From JABCPE02 sp963509715 (GTDB lineage Bacteria; Bacteroidota; Bacteroidia; Flavobacteriales; Weeksellaceae), in the NCBI GenBank assembly GCA_963509715.1, contig CAUPCB010000001.1, positions 57,434 to 121,433 on the forward strand: a stretch of 64,000 bases of DNA, read 5' to 3'. The position numbers were made by a program, and so were the translations under genes. A model generated the notes under the pieces. The model was not told the DNA's origin. It saw only the letters and a list, made by a program, of their open reading frames with translations, and did no database searches. This document shows positions 33,261-41,424 of this stretch, piece after piece (within the stretch, counting starts at the first letter, position 1; every line of letters begins with the position of its first letter).

Positions 33261-35663
33261 TTATTTTTTTTCTAAAGCTAAATCTACTACTTCTTTCATC
33301 GTTTTCACATAATGGATTTTTAAATCCTTGAAATATTCTCCCTTGATGTCTTCCACATCTTTTCTGTTTTCCTCGCAGAGAATCACTTCTTTCACGCCTG
33401 AGCGAACTGCCGCCAAGAGTTTTTCCTTAATTCCTCCCACAGGAAGCACTTTTCCTCTCAGGGTGATTTCGCCTGTCATTGCCAGATGAGGTCTTACTTT
33501 TTGGTTGGTGTAGCTGGACACCATAGAGGTAAGCATCGCGATTCCCGCAGAAGGGCCGTCTTTCGGTGTAGCGCCTTCTGGGACATGGATGTGGATATTT
33601 TTACTTTCTAAATCCTCCGTGTCTATTCCCAGTTCTTTGTGCTTTGCTTTGATGTATTCCAACGCCAAAGTAGCACTTTCTTTCATCACTGTTCCTAAAT
33701 TTCCTGTCATGCTGAGAGTCCCTTTTCCATTGGATAAAATACTCTCAATGAACAAAATATCTCCTCCCACACTTGTCCAAGCCAGACCTGTCACCACGCC
33801 TGTTTCATTGGTAGTTTCAGAAACGGCTTTGCTCATAGGAACACCTAAAATTTCATTAATTTTTTTGATGCTGATTTTAGGGTCATATTCTTTATTCATC
33901 GTGATTTGTAAAGCCACCCAGCGGGCAATAGCCGCCAAGTTTTTCTCTAATCTTCTCACGCCGCTTTCCCTTGTATGGGCTTCTATGATGTGTTTTAGTT
34001 CTTTTGAACCTAATTTTAATTCTTGCGCAGACAGCCCGTGTTCGTGGATTTGTTTTTTCAGCAGGTGTCTTTTAGCGATTTCTACTTTTTCCTCCAAAGT
34101 ATATCCCGAAAGATTGATGATTTCCATTCGGTCAAGCAGCGCCCTTTGGATGGTAGAAAGGCTGTTCGCTGTGGCGATGAACATTACCTTTGATAAGTCA
34201 TAGCCTATTTCTAAATAATTATCGTAAAAGCTGTTATTCTGTTCAGGGTCAAGGACTTCCAGTAGGGCAGAGGATGGGTCTCCGTGAGTTCCCGTGCCGA
34301 GTTTGTCTATTTCATCCAAAACGATTACAGGATTAGAAGTTCCAGCCTTTTTGATGCATTGGAGAATACGCCCAGCCATGGCGCCAATGTAGGTTTTTCT
34401 GTGTCCTCGTATCTCGCTTTCATCATGCAGACCGCCCAAAGAAAGGCGAATGTATTTTCTTCCCAAAGCATCTGCTACGGACTTTCCTAAGGAGGTTTTT
34501 CCCACACCAGGAGGCCCTACAAGGCAGAGAATAGGCGATTTCATATTGTTTTTGAGTTTCAGAACGGCCATGTGTTCCAAGACTCTCTTCTTGATGTCTT
34601 CCAGCCCGAAGTGGTCTCTATTGAGAACAGCCTCGGCCTTTGGAAGGTCAAAAGTATCTTTGGTATAATTTTCCCAAGGCAGGTCTGTGAAGAAATCCAG
34701 ATAATTTCTCTGTACATTATAGTCAGGCGAGTTCGGATTGTGTCTTTGCAGACGGTTGATTTCCTTATTGAAATGATTTTCTATTTCCTCACTCCATTTT
34801 ATTTTTTTTGCTTTGGCTTTCAGTTCTTCTATATCATTTTCTGTGCCTCCGCCCAGCTCTTCCTGAATGGTTTTAATCTGTTGATTTAGAAAATATTCCC
34901 GCTGGTGTTTGTCTAATTCTTTGGTGGTTTTCTGATGGATTTTATTTCTTAATTCCAGCTTTTTGAAATCTTCTTGCAGGAGTTCATAGCATTTTTTTGC
35001 ACGAATGGAAAGGCTTTTTTCTTCCAGTAGTTTTTGTTTATTTACTGTTGAAAAATTACCATTCACACAGATGAAATTCAGCAAGTCTTCTGCACCATCT
35101 ATATTTTTAATAGCGAAATTAGCTGCATTAGGAATGTTCGGGTCAAGCTCTATTATTTTTAGTGCTAAATCTTTGATGTTATCTATCAGCGCATAAAATT
35201 CCTCTTTGTTCTTCGGCGAAGAATCTCTCAGCTTCTGTATTTCAGCTCTGAAAAACGGCTCTGTGGAAATGTAGTTTTTCGCACGGAAACGGTGCACACC
35301 ACGAGTGATGGCGGTGATATTTCCATTAGGAAGTTTGATAATTTTGATAATCCTCGAAATCGTCCCTATGGAGTTCAAATCACCAATTTTTGGTGTTTCT
35401 ACATCAGAGTTTTTCTGACAGATGACACCTATGTATTCCTTTTTATTATAGGCTTCTTCCAGCAGTTTTATAGATTTTCCTCTTCCAGCAGTGATGGGAA
35501 TCACCACATTGGGAAACATTACCATGTTTTTCACAGGCAAAATAGGAAAAGACTCTTGCTCTTCGTTTGGCTGTTCGTTTTTATCGTGAATTTCTTCGGT
35601 TATAACACTGAAACCTTCATCCATAAGACTTTCAAAAGAGATATCTTCAAATTCTTCTATCAT
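33261..35663 (-). CDS. lon: ATP-dependent protease Lon
   Basis: The 800-residue protein is a full-length LonA. It has an N-terminal substrate-binding domain (about 40-240, FPILPVKNMVMFPNVVIPI), a coiled-coil linker, an AAA+ module with LVGPPGVGKTSLGKSVA and VIVLDEIDKLG, and the protease domain with the Ser-Lys dyad: the serine in PKDGPSAGIAM (about residue 705) and the lysine in GKVLPVGGIKEKLLAA. It degrades misfolded and regulatory proteins. Its upstream region lacks the TAnnTTTG element common in this window and instead holds a short palindrome, which may reflect stress control. Confidence 0.98.
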   Translation of the reverse strand: MIEEFEDISFESLMDEGFSVITEEIHDKNEQPNEEQESFPILPVKNMVMFPNVVIPITAGRGKSIKLLEEAYNKKEYIGVICQKNSDVETPKIGDLNSIGTISRIIKIIKLPNGNITAITRGVHRFRAKNYISTEPFFRAEIQKLRDSSPKNKEEFYALIDNIKDLALKIIELDPNIPNAANFAIKNIDGAEDLLNFICVNGNFSTVNKQKLLEEKSLSIRAKKCYELLQEDFKKLELRNKIHQKTTKELDKHQREYFLNQQIKTIQEELGGGTENDIEELKAKAKKIKWSEEIENHFNKEINRLQRHNPNSPDYNVQRNYLDFFTDLPWENYTKDTFDLPKAEAVLNRDHFGLEDIKKRVLEHMAVLKLKNNMKSPILCLVGPPGVGKTSLGKSVADALGRKYIRLSLGGLHDESEIRGHRKTYIGAMAGRILQCIKKAGTSNPVIVLDEIDKLGTGTHGDPSSALLEVLDPEQNNSFYDNYLEIGYDLSKVMFIATANSLSTIQRALLDRMEIINLSGYTLEEKVEIAKRHLLKKQIHEHGLSAQELKLGSKELKHIIEAHTRESGVRRLEKNLAAIARWVALQITMNKEYDPKISIKKINEILGVPMSKAVSETTNETGVVTGLAWTSVGGDILFIESILSNGKGTLSMTGNLGTVMKESATLALEYIKAKHKELGIDTEDLESKNIHIHVPEGATPKDGPSAGIAMLTSMVSSYTNQKVRPHLAMTGEITLRGKVLPVGGIKEKLLAAVRSGVKEVILCEENRKDVEDIKGEYFKDLKIHYVKTMKEVVDLALEKK

Positions 35664-35689
35664 AATTTTATTAAAACTAAAAGATTAAA

Positions 35690-35702
35690 TGACAAAATGT
35701 CA
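35690..35702. promoter_or_regulatory. Inverted repeat TGACA-N3-TGTCA upstream of lon
   Basis: Perfect 5-base arms with a 3-base centre lie 27 bases upstream of the lon ATG. The size and position fit a small operator or part of an alternative promoter. No regulator can be named. Confidence 0.35.
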
Positions 35703-35839
35703 CTTTGGTGTTTCTCGTTTTTTATTGATGTAAATAATAAAACGGTCTCTCATATGGCACAATTCCTATGCCAAGAAAATTTTACGACAAAAATGCATAA
35801 ATATCTTTAAATTCAAATAAAAATTCCGAAATTTGTAGT

Positions 35840-36754
35840 ATGGAGGTTGATAAAGTACACATTCCCATAGTAGATATTCCGCTGGAAGGAGGCGTAAAAT
35901 TGTCCGTGAAGCGCGAGGATTTGGTTCATCCGCAGATTTCGGGTAATAAGTATTGGAAAATGTTTTATAATGTAAAGACATACCTTGCCCGAGAGGTCAA
36001 AAATCCTTTGATAATTACTTTTGGGGGAGCATATTCTAATCATATCGCGGCGGCATCTGCTGTTGGAGAAAAATACAATATTAAAACTCTGGGCATTATT
36101 CGTGGGGAGGAGCTGGAGAATAAATGGCAGGGAAATCTCACGCTGGAAGATGCACATAGGAGAGGGATGGATTTTTTGTTCGTTACTAGAGAGGCGTATA
36201 GAGATAAGGAAAAAATCACCAGAGATTTGCAGGAAAAATTTCCAGAAGCTCTTATTGTCCCTGAAGGTGGGACTAATGAACTAGCAGTGGAGGGAGTGAA
36301 ACATATGCTGGATGAACGAACAAAAGAATTTGATTATATTTGCACCGCGGTTGGGACAGGAGGAACCGTTTCGGGTTTGTCCAAATTTGCAGAAGAACAC
36401 CAGAAAATACTGGGGTTCAAGGTGGTGGATGACCCTACATTGGAGAAAAGAATCCAAGGGCTGAGCGGAAGGAAGAATTTTACCCTCTTTGATGCTCATG
36501 ATGGCAGATATGGGAAAATTATAGATGAAAATATTCAGTTTATCAATGATTTTTATGAGCGGTATGATGTTCCTCTCGACCCGATATACACAGGGAAAAT
36601 GATGAGAAATCTGATGAAACTGATACAGGAAGGCTATTTTCCGCAGGGCAGCAGGATTTTAGCATTTCATACAGGAGGTTTGCAGGGGATTTTAGGGGCG
36701 AATGAATGGTTGAAAAAGACAAAAAAAGAACTAATCAAAATAAAATTTAACTAA
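35840..36754 (+). CDS. ACC deaminase/D-cysteine desulfhydrase family PLP enzyme
   Basis: The 304-residue fold-type II PLP enzyme has the Schiff-base lysine in QISGNKYWKMFYN, GGAYSNHIAAASA for phosphate and cofactor contacts, VPEGGTNELAVEGV, and TAVGTGGTVSGLSKFAE, the glycine-rich PLP phosphate loop. It belongs with 1-aminocyclopropane-1-carboxylate deaminases and D-cysteine desulfhydrases; in non-rhizosphere bacteria the desulfhydrase or a related beta-elimination activity is more likely. The ATG at 35840 is preceded by GAAATTTG ending 4 bases upstream, a near match to the local -7 element. The glucosaminidase gene follows after 2 bases. Confidence 0.88.
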   Translation: MEVDKVHIPIVDIPLEGGVKLSVKREDLVHPQISGNKYWKMFYNVKTYLAREVKNPLIITFGGAYSNHIAAASAVGEKYNIKTLGIIRGEELENKWQGNLTLEDAHRRGMDFLFVTREAYRDKEKITRDLQEKFPEALIVPEGGTNELAVEGVKHMLDERTKEFDYICTAVGTGGTVSGLSKFAEEHQKILGFKVVDDPTLEKRIQGLSGRKNFTLFDAHDGRYGKIIDENIQFINDFYERYDVPLDPIYTGKMMRNLMKLIQEGYFPQGSRILAFHTGGLQGILGANEWLKKTKKELIKIKFN

Positions 36755-36756
36755 AA

Positions 36757-37905
36757 ATGAAAAAATTATTGTGTTTATTATCAGTAGCAGGATTGGGGCT
36801 GTTTTCTCACGCTCAGGATTGGAAAACAGATGACCAATACATCCAGAATTTCGCTAAATATGCAGTGGAAGAGATGGAGTTATATAAAATTCCAGCAAGT
36901 ATCAAACTCGCTCAGGGGATTTTGGAAACAGGAGGAGGACAGAGCCGTTTAGCAAAAGAAGGGAAAAATCACTTTGGGATAAAATGTAAAGAAAACTGGA
37001 CAGGAAAGACCATGAAACACACAGATGATGCACCAAATGAGTGTTTCCGAGTGTATGATGACCCTAGAGAATCTTACAGAGACCATTCTTTGTTTTTGAC
37101 AACGAGAAAGTATTATGTAGGGCTTTTTAAATTAGATATCAAAGATTACAAAGGCTGGGCATATGGACTTAAAAAGGCTGGATATGCTACCAATCCTAAA
37201 TATGCGCAGATTCTGATAAACAGAATAGAAAAATACAGACTGCATGAATTTGATAATATAAAATCACATGAAGTTTCCGCAAAGCTAAAAGAATTATATC
37301 CAGAGTATAAATCTGAAAATCAAGAAATTAAAAGTCAAGAGCCAGTTAAGGAAAAATCTACAAAAGAGGAAGTGAGAACTGAGCCTGTACTGCGCGAAGA
37401 AAAAGTAAAAGAACCTGTAGTTCAAAAGCCAGAAACAAAACAGGAAACAGAAATATCTAAACCAGAAATAGAATCTGGTAAAAAAAAAGAACCAGAGCTA
37501 CACAAATACGAAGAAGGAAGACTCACAGAAGAAGCCGTTTTGCATAGCCTAAATGAGAGAAATCATCCTAATTCTAATTTGAAATATGTGGTTTTGGGAG
37601 GAGATATCTCTCTTTCTGCTTTGGCGAAAAAATATAATCTTAGAGTGAGCGACCTGAAAGATTATAATGATTTAAAAACATCTGATTTGAAAAAAAATCA
37701 GATTGTTTTTTTAGAGCCTAAAAAATCTTATGGAAGCCAAGAAACACATACCGTGAGAAAAGGTGAAAAGATGTATGATATTTCCCAGAAATATGGGATA
37801 AAACTAAAATACTTGTATTTGAAAAATAGAATGGAGGAAGGACAAGAACCGAAAGAGGGACAGGTGCTTTATCTTCAAAATAAAAAGCCAAGAAGGGAGA
37901 GATAA
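36757..37905 (+). CDS. Secreted glucosaminidase (GH73) with LysM repeats
   Basis: The 382-residue protein has a signal peptide (about 1-19), a GH73/FlgJ-type glucosaminidase domain (about 25-165), a Lys/Glu/Pro-rich linker (about 185-255) and two LysM modules (about 280-325 and 333-378). The catalytic domain shows IPASIKLAQGILETGGGQS with the expected glutamate, NHFGIKCKENWTG and RVYDDPRESYRDHS. Such enzymes cut glycan strands of peptidoglycan during growth and cell separation, and LysM modules hold them on the wall. The linker's repeated PVKEK/PVVQK-like pieces look low-complexity. A terminator overlaps its end. Confidence 0.92.
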   Translation: MKKLLCLLSVAGLGLFSHAQDWKTDDQYIQNFAKYAVEEMELYKIPASIKLAQGILETGGGQSRLAKEGKNHFGIKCKENWTGKTMKHTDDAPNECFRVYDDPRESYRDHSLFLTTRKYYVGLFKLDIKDYKGWAYGLKKAGYATNPKYAQILINRIEKYRLHEFDNIKSHEVSAKLKELYPEYKSENQEIKSQEPVKEKSTKEEVRTEPVLREEKVKEPVVQKPETKQETEISKPEIESGKKKEPELHKYEEGRLTEEAVLHSLNERNHPNSNLKYVVLGGDISLSALAKKYNLRVSDLKDYNDLKTSDLKKNQIVFLEPKKSYGSQETHTVRKGEKMYDISQKYGIKLKYLYLKNRMEEGQEPKEGQVLYLQNKKPRRER

Positions 37906-37920
37906 TATTCTCCCTTTTTT
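37893..37920. terminator. Bidirectional terminator between the glucosaminidase gene and queE
   Basis: An 8-bp stem (37893-37900 with 37909-37916), 8-base loop and T-run. It includes the stop codon of the glucosaminidase gene and abuts the queE stop. Confidence 0.75.
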
Positions 37921-38558
37921 TATGGAATGTTTAGATATTTGTGCGTTTGTACGGAAGCTATCCATTTAGGATTTTGTAGAATGTAATCTGTGATTTTTGG
38001 ATAGTTTTGCTCCCTTTTGCTCCATTCAGACTGCAGGTATAGTTTGCATTTTTCTGATACTTTGGCAGCTTGTTCTTCAGCGAATTTGAAATCGTGATTG
38101 TTGAAAATAACCACTTTCAGTTCATCAGCCTTTTGATAAATTTCTTCTTTTGGAAGTTTTACTTTCTTGGGCGAAAGAGTAATCCAGTCGATATGTCCTC
38201 TCAGATTGTGCGAGCCTGAGGTTTCCACATGAATCGTACAGCCTAATTCTTTTAGTTTTTTTGTTAAAATATTCAAATCCCACATCAGAGGCTCACCGCC
38301 TGTGATGATTATGGTTTTACAGTGTTTAGCCGCTATGGCAGCGATTTCTTCTGCATCTATCAACGGGTGAAGTGTAGCATCCCAGCTTTCTTTGACATCA
38401 CACCAGTGGCATCCTACATCACAGCCACCTAAACGGATGAAATAAGCCGCCCTGCCAGAGTGGGCGCCTTCTCCTTGGATAGTATAAAAATGCTCCATAA
38501 CAGGGAGCATTTTACCTTGATTTAATAATATTTTTTGTTCACTACTAAAATCTGACAT
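37920..38558 (-). CDS. queE: 7-carboxy-7-deazaguanine synthase
   Basis: The 212-residue radical-SAM enzyme makes the 7-deazaguanine core of queuosine from carboxy-tetrahydropterin. Its [4Fe-4S] cluster motif is the QueE form C-x3-C-x2-C (C46, C50, C53 in GGCDVGCHWCDVK), preceded by YTIQGEGAHSGRAAYFIRL. The IIITGGEPLMWDL segment contacts S-adenosylmethionine. Other queuosine genes are not in the window. It is the last gene of an asnS-rpoN-folD-queE run, 10 bases after folD. Confidence 0.96.
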   Translation of the reverse strand: MSDFSSEQKILLNQGKMLPVMEHFYTIQGEGAHSGRAAYFIRLGGCDVGCHWCDVKESWDATLHPLIDAEEIAAIAAKHCKTIIITGGEPLMWDLNILTKKLKELGCTIHVETSGSHNLRGHIDWITLSPKKVKLPKEEIYQKADELKVVIFNNHDFKFAEEQAAKVSEKCKLYLQSEWSKREQNYPKITDYILQNPKWIASVQTHKYLNIP

Positions 38559-38568
38559 TTTTCACTCA

Positions 38569-39432
38569 CTATTTTTTATAAGCTAAAAGCGTATTTTTCA
38601 TGAGCATAGCTCTGGTCATAGGGCCTACGCCACCAGGAACAGGCGTTATAAAACTTGCCTTCTTTTCGCATACTTCAAAATCTACATCTCCTACTAAATG
38701 ATAACCTCTCTCGCTGTCATCATTCACTCTCGTAATCCCTACATCTATAACCACGGCACCTTCTTTTATCATATCTCCTTTTAGATAATTAGGAATACCT
38801 AATGCTACGATGATGATGTCTGCCTTTTGGGTATATTCTTCGATATTAGGCGTGTGGCTGTGGATAAGTGTTACCGTGGCATCAGTTCCTTTGGCACTCA
38901 TTAGAATACTCATAGGACGACCAACGATTCTGCTTCGACCGATAACTACGCATTTTTTCCCTTTGGTTTCAATGTTATATCTCTCCAAAAGCTGCATAAT
39001 TCCAAATGGAGTAGCGGGCAGAAGAGAGTCCATTTCTAAAGCCATTTTCCCAAAGTTTTCTGGGTGGAAGCCATCCACATCCTTTTTAGGGTCGATAGCC
39101 ATGATGATTTTTTCTTGGTCTATGCCTTTGGGAAGAGGAAGCTGCACGATGAATCCGTCTATTTCCTCATTCTCGTTTAGTTTTTTTATTTCTTCTAAAA
39201 GTTCATTTTCACAAATCGTGTCAGGGAATTTTAGCAGTGATGAGGTAAATCCTACTTCTTTACAATCCTTGACTTTGCTATTTACATAGGCTTTGCTGGC
39301 TCCATTTTCTCCTACCAGTATAGCTGCCAGGTGAGGTGCTTTTTTGCCGCTCTGTACTATTTTCGTAACTTCTTCTTTTATCTCTTGTTTTATTTTCTGA
39401 GAAACACTCAGTCCATTTAAAATTTCAGCCAT
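38569..39432 (-). CDS. folD: Bifunctional methylenetetrahydrofolate dehydrogenase/cyclohydrolase
   Basis: The 287-residue enzyme oxidises 5,10-methylene-THF with NADP and hydrolyses the product to 10-formyl-THF, feeding purine and formyl-methionine synthesis. It shows LAAILVGENGASKAYVNSK with the catalytic lysine, the VQLPLPKGID loop, the DVDGFHPENFG motif, and the nucleotide-binding VIGRSRIVGRPM. TPVPGGVGPMTRAML is the usual C-terminal signature. Length is typical. It lies 17 bases after rpoN in the same transcript. Confidence 0.98.
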   Translation of the reverse strand: MAEILNGLSVSQKIKQEIKEEVTKIVQSGKKAPHLAAILVGENGASKAYVNSKVKDCKEVGFTSSLLKFPDTICENELLEEIKKLNENEEIDGFIVQLPLPKGIDQEKIIMAIDPKKDVDGFHPENFGKMALEMDSLLPATPFGIMQLLERYNIETKGKKCVVIGRSRIVGRPMSILMSAKGTDATVTLIHSHTPNIEEYTQKADIIIVALGIPNYLKGDMIKEGAVVIDVGITRVNDDSERGYHLVGDVDFEVCEKKASFITPVPGGVGPMTRAMLMKNTLLAYKK

Positions 39433-39449
39433 AATATTATTAGTTTTTT

Positions 39450-40910
39450 TTAAAGTCCTTTTCGTAGCCTTGCCACTGGAATGTTGAGCTGTTCTCTGTA
39501 TTTAGCAATGGTTCTTCGGGCGATATTGTACCCTTTTTCTTTCAGTGCGGTGACCAGCGCATCATCCGTGAGAGGCTTCTTTTTATTTTCCTTGTTGATG
39601 ATTTCTTGCAGATGGTTTTTGATTTCTTTTGTGGAAACTTCTTCTCCTTCATCATTGGTCAAACTATCTGAGAAAAGATTTTTTAGATAAACTATTCCAT
39701 GCGGTGTGTCAGCATATTTGCTCTTAACCACCCTAGAAATAGTAGAAATATCAAATCCTGTGATGTCAGAAATATCTTTCAGAATCATAGGTTTGATGTT
39801 TTTTTCGTCCCCTGTGATGAAATATTCTTTCTGCATCTTAGCGATGGCTGTAATGGTCTGTATCAGAGTGTTTTGTCTTTGATTAACAGCATCAATGTAC
39901 CATTTCGCGGCATCTAATTTTTGTTTAATGAAAAGAGCCGCCTGCTTGTGTTCAGGAGAGCTTTTATCGTTAGAATATGTTTCTAAAATTTCTTTGTACT
40001 CATTGGAAACCCTCAATGTAGGAGCGTTTTTATTGTTAAGCATCGGGATTACCTCGTTGTCCTTTACCTGAATGATAAAATCAGGAATAATTTCTTGATT
40101 GATGGTAATGGTCTGTGTATCAAAGTTTCCACCTACTTTTGGTGAAAGTTTTGCAATCTCTTCTAGGACATCTTTCAGCTGTTCCTCATCGATATTATAC
40201 CGCTGGATAATTTTAGAATAATGCTTGTTGCTCAGTGCATCAAACTGGTTTTTCAGTATACTGGCAGCAATGCTTACATTGGGATTGTCACTTACTTTTT
40301 TCTCTATTTGTAGAAGGAGACATTCTTGTAAGTTTCTCGCGCCCACGCCTGCAGGTTCTAGTTTTTGGATATAGTTTTCTAAAATGTATTCCAGTTTAGG
40401 AATATCGGTATAAATCCCCTGTGAGAAAGCCAAATCATCTACAATTGATTTTAAATCCCTGCGAAGATACCCGTCATTGTCAAGGTTTCCTATAAGATAT
40501 TCGGCTATTTTTAGCTCTTCATCAGAAATATTACTAAGTCTAATCTGCTCCAAAAGATACTCATAGATGGTCTGCCCTTCGGTCAATAAACTTTCGTTAT
40601 CAAACTCCTCATCATCAGGCGAGTAGTTGCTGGATGCTGTTTTGTAGCTGGGCTCATCATCATACAGATACTCATCAACATTGAAATCCGTTTCTATGCT
40701 CTCCGTTCCCTCGCTTTCGTAGTCGTTTCCTAAATTGTCATAATCCTCCTCCTTGTCATCCGTTACTTTTTCCAAAGCAGGATTTTCCTCTAACTCACGC
40801 TCCAGCTCCTCCTCAAATTCCAGCGTATGAAGCTGAATAAGCTTCATTAACTGAATCTGCTGTGGAGCGAGTTTTTGACCAAGTTTAAGTTGTAAATTTT
40901 GTTTGAGCAT
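39450..40910 (-). CDS. rpoN: RNA polymerase sigma-54 factor
   Basis: The 486-residue protein directs polymerase to -24/-12 promoters that need an AAA+ activator. Region I is the glutamine/leucine-rich LKQNLQLKLGQKLAPQQIQLM, followed by a very acidic region II (about 48-115). The core-binding domain comes next. The DNA-binding part has the helix-turn-helix DISDITGFDISTISRVVKSKY and ends in the RpoN box ARRTIAKYREQLNIP. No sigma-54 activator gene and no obvious GGCAC-N5-TTGC promoter is seen in the window. The gene lies 29 bases after a hypothetical gene in the asnS operon. Confidence 0.97.
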   Translation of the reverse strand: MLKQNLQLKLGQKLAPQQIQLMKLIQLHTLEFEEELERELEENPALEKVTDDKEEDYDNLGNDYESEGTESIETDFNVDEYLYDDEPSYKTASSNYSPDDEEFDNESLLTEGQTIYEYLLEQIRLSNISDEELKIAEYLIGNLDNDGYLRRDLKSIVDDLAFSQGIYTDIPKLEYILENYIQKLEPAGVGARNLQECLLLQIEKKVSDNPNVSIAASILKNQFDALSNKHYSKIIQRYNIDEEQLKDVLEEIAKLSPKVGGNFDTQTITINQEIIPDFIIQVKDNEVIPMLNNKNAPTLRVSNEYKEILETYSNDKSSPEHKQAALFIKQKLDAAKWYIDAVNQRQNTLIQTITAIAKMQKEYFITGDEKNIKPMILKDISDITGFDISTISRVVKSKYADTPHGIVYLKNLFSDSLTNDEGEEVSTKEIKNHLQEIINKENKKKPLTDDALVTALKEKGYNIARRTIAKYREQLNIPVARLRKGL

Positions 40911-40939
40911 ATCAGTTTTAGATTATTAGTTTTAGCAGG

Positions 40940-41419
40940 TTATCCATTGATTCCTCCCATTTCTATCTGGTAGTTTTCATCTATTTCTATATTGGCTAAA
41001 TGGTCAAAGAAATAATTTGGTTCTGCATCTAAATCAAAATTACAGCTAATCTCTTCACTATCAATATAAAAATTAAGAGAACGAACGCCAATAGCTTCTT
41101 TAAATTCCTTTTCAGAAATTGTTCTATCAAGGCTGAATTCATCAAAATATTCAGCAACTCCTTTCTTTGCTATTTCTTCTGAAATCCAGTCGTTCAGCCC
41201 TTCAAAAATAGATTCTTTTTCAATGAAAGTATCTAAAATCAAATCCTTATGGCTTTCTATCCACTGGATTTTTTCCTCTATTTTCTGAAAATATTTTTTT
41301 TGTTCTTCTTTGGTTGCATTTAGTTCTTCATCAAATTCAATGTAAATTTCTGTATCAAATTTGTTCCAAATTTTAGCAACAGCTTCAAATTCGGGATAAT
41401 CTCTATAAGTTATTTTCAT
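40940..41419 (-). CDS. Hypothetical acidic cytoplasmic protein
   Basis: This 159-residue protein has no signal peptide or membrane segment and is strongly acidic. Its N-terminal half is helical (about 30-75, ATKEEQKKYFQKIEEKIQW) and its C-terminal half reads as beta-strands (RSLNFYIDSEEISCNFDLDAE, NIEIDENYQIEMGGING at the end). The layout recalls the DUF2262/DUF2004 group, but I am not confident of that. It sits 5 bases after asnS and 29 before rpoN, so it should be expressed with them. No function is assigned. Confidence 0.65.
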   Translation of the reverse strand: MKITYRDYPEFEAVAKIWNKFDTEIYIEFDEELNATKEEQKKYFQKIEEKIQWIESHKDLILDTFIEKESIFEGLNDWISEEIAKKGVAEYFDEFSLDRTISEKEFKEAIGVRSLNFYIDSEEISCNFDLDAEPNYFFDHLANIEIDENYQIEMGGING

Positions 41420-41424
41420 AATTC

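Noticed and set aside
35292..35810. Plus-strand open frame of 172 codons over the start of lon
   Set aside because: It is antisense to the conserved Lon N-terminus and has no recognisable protein features.
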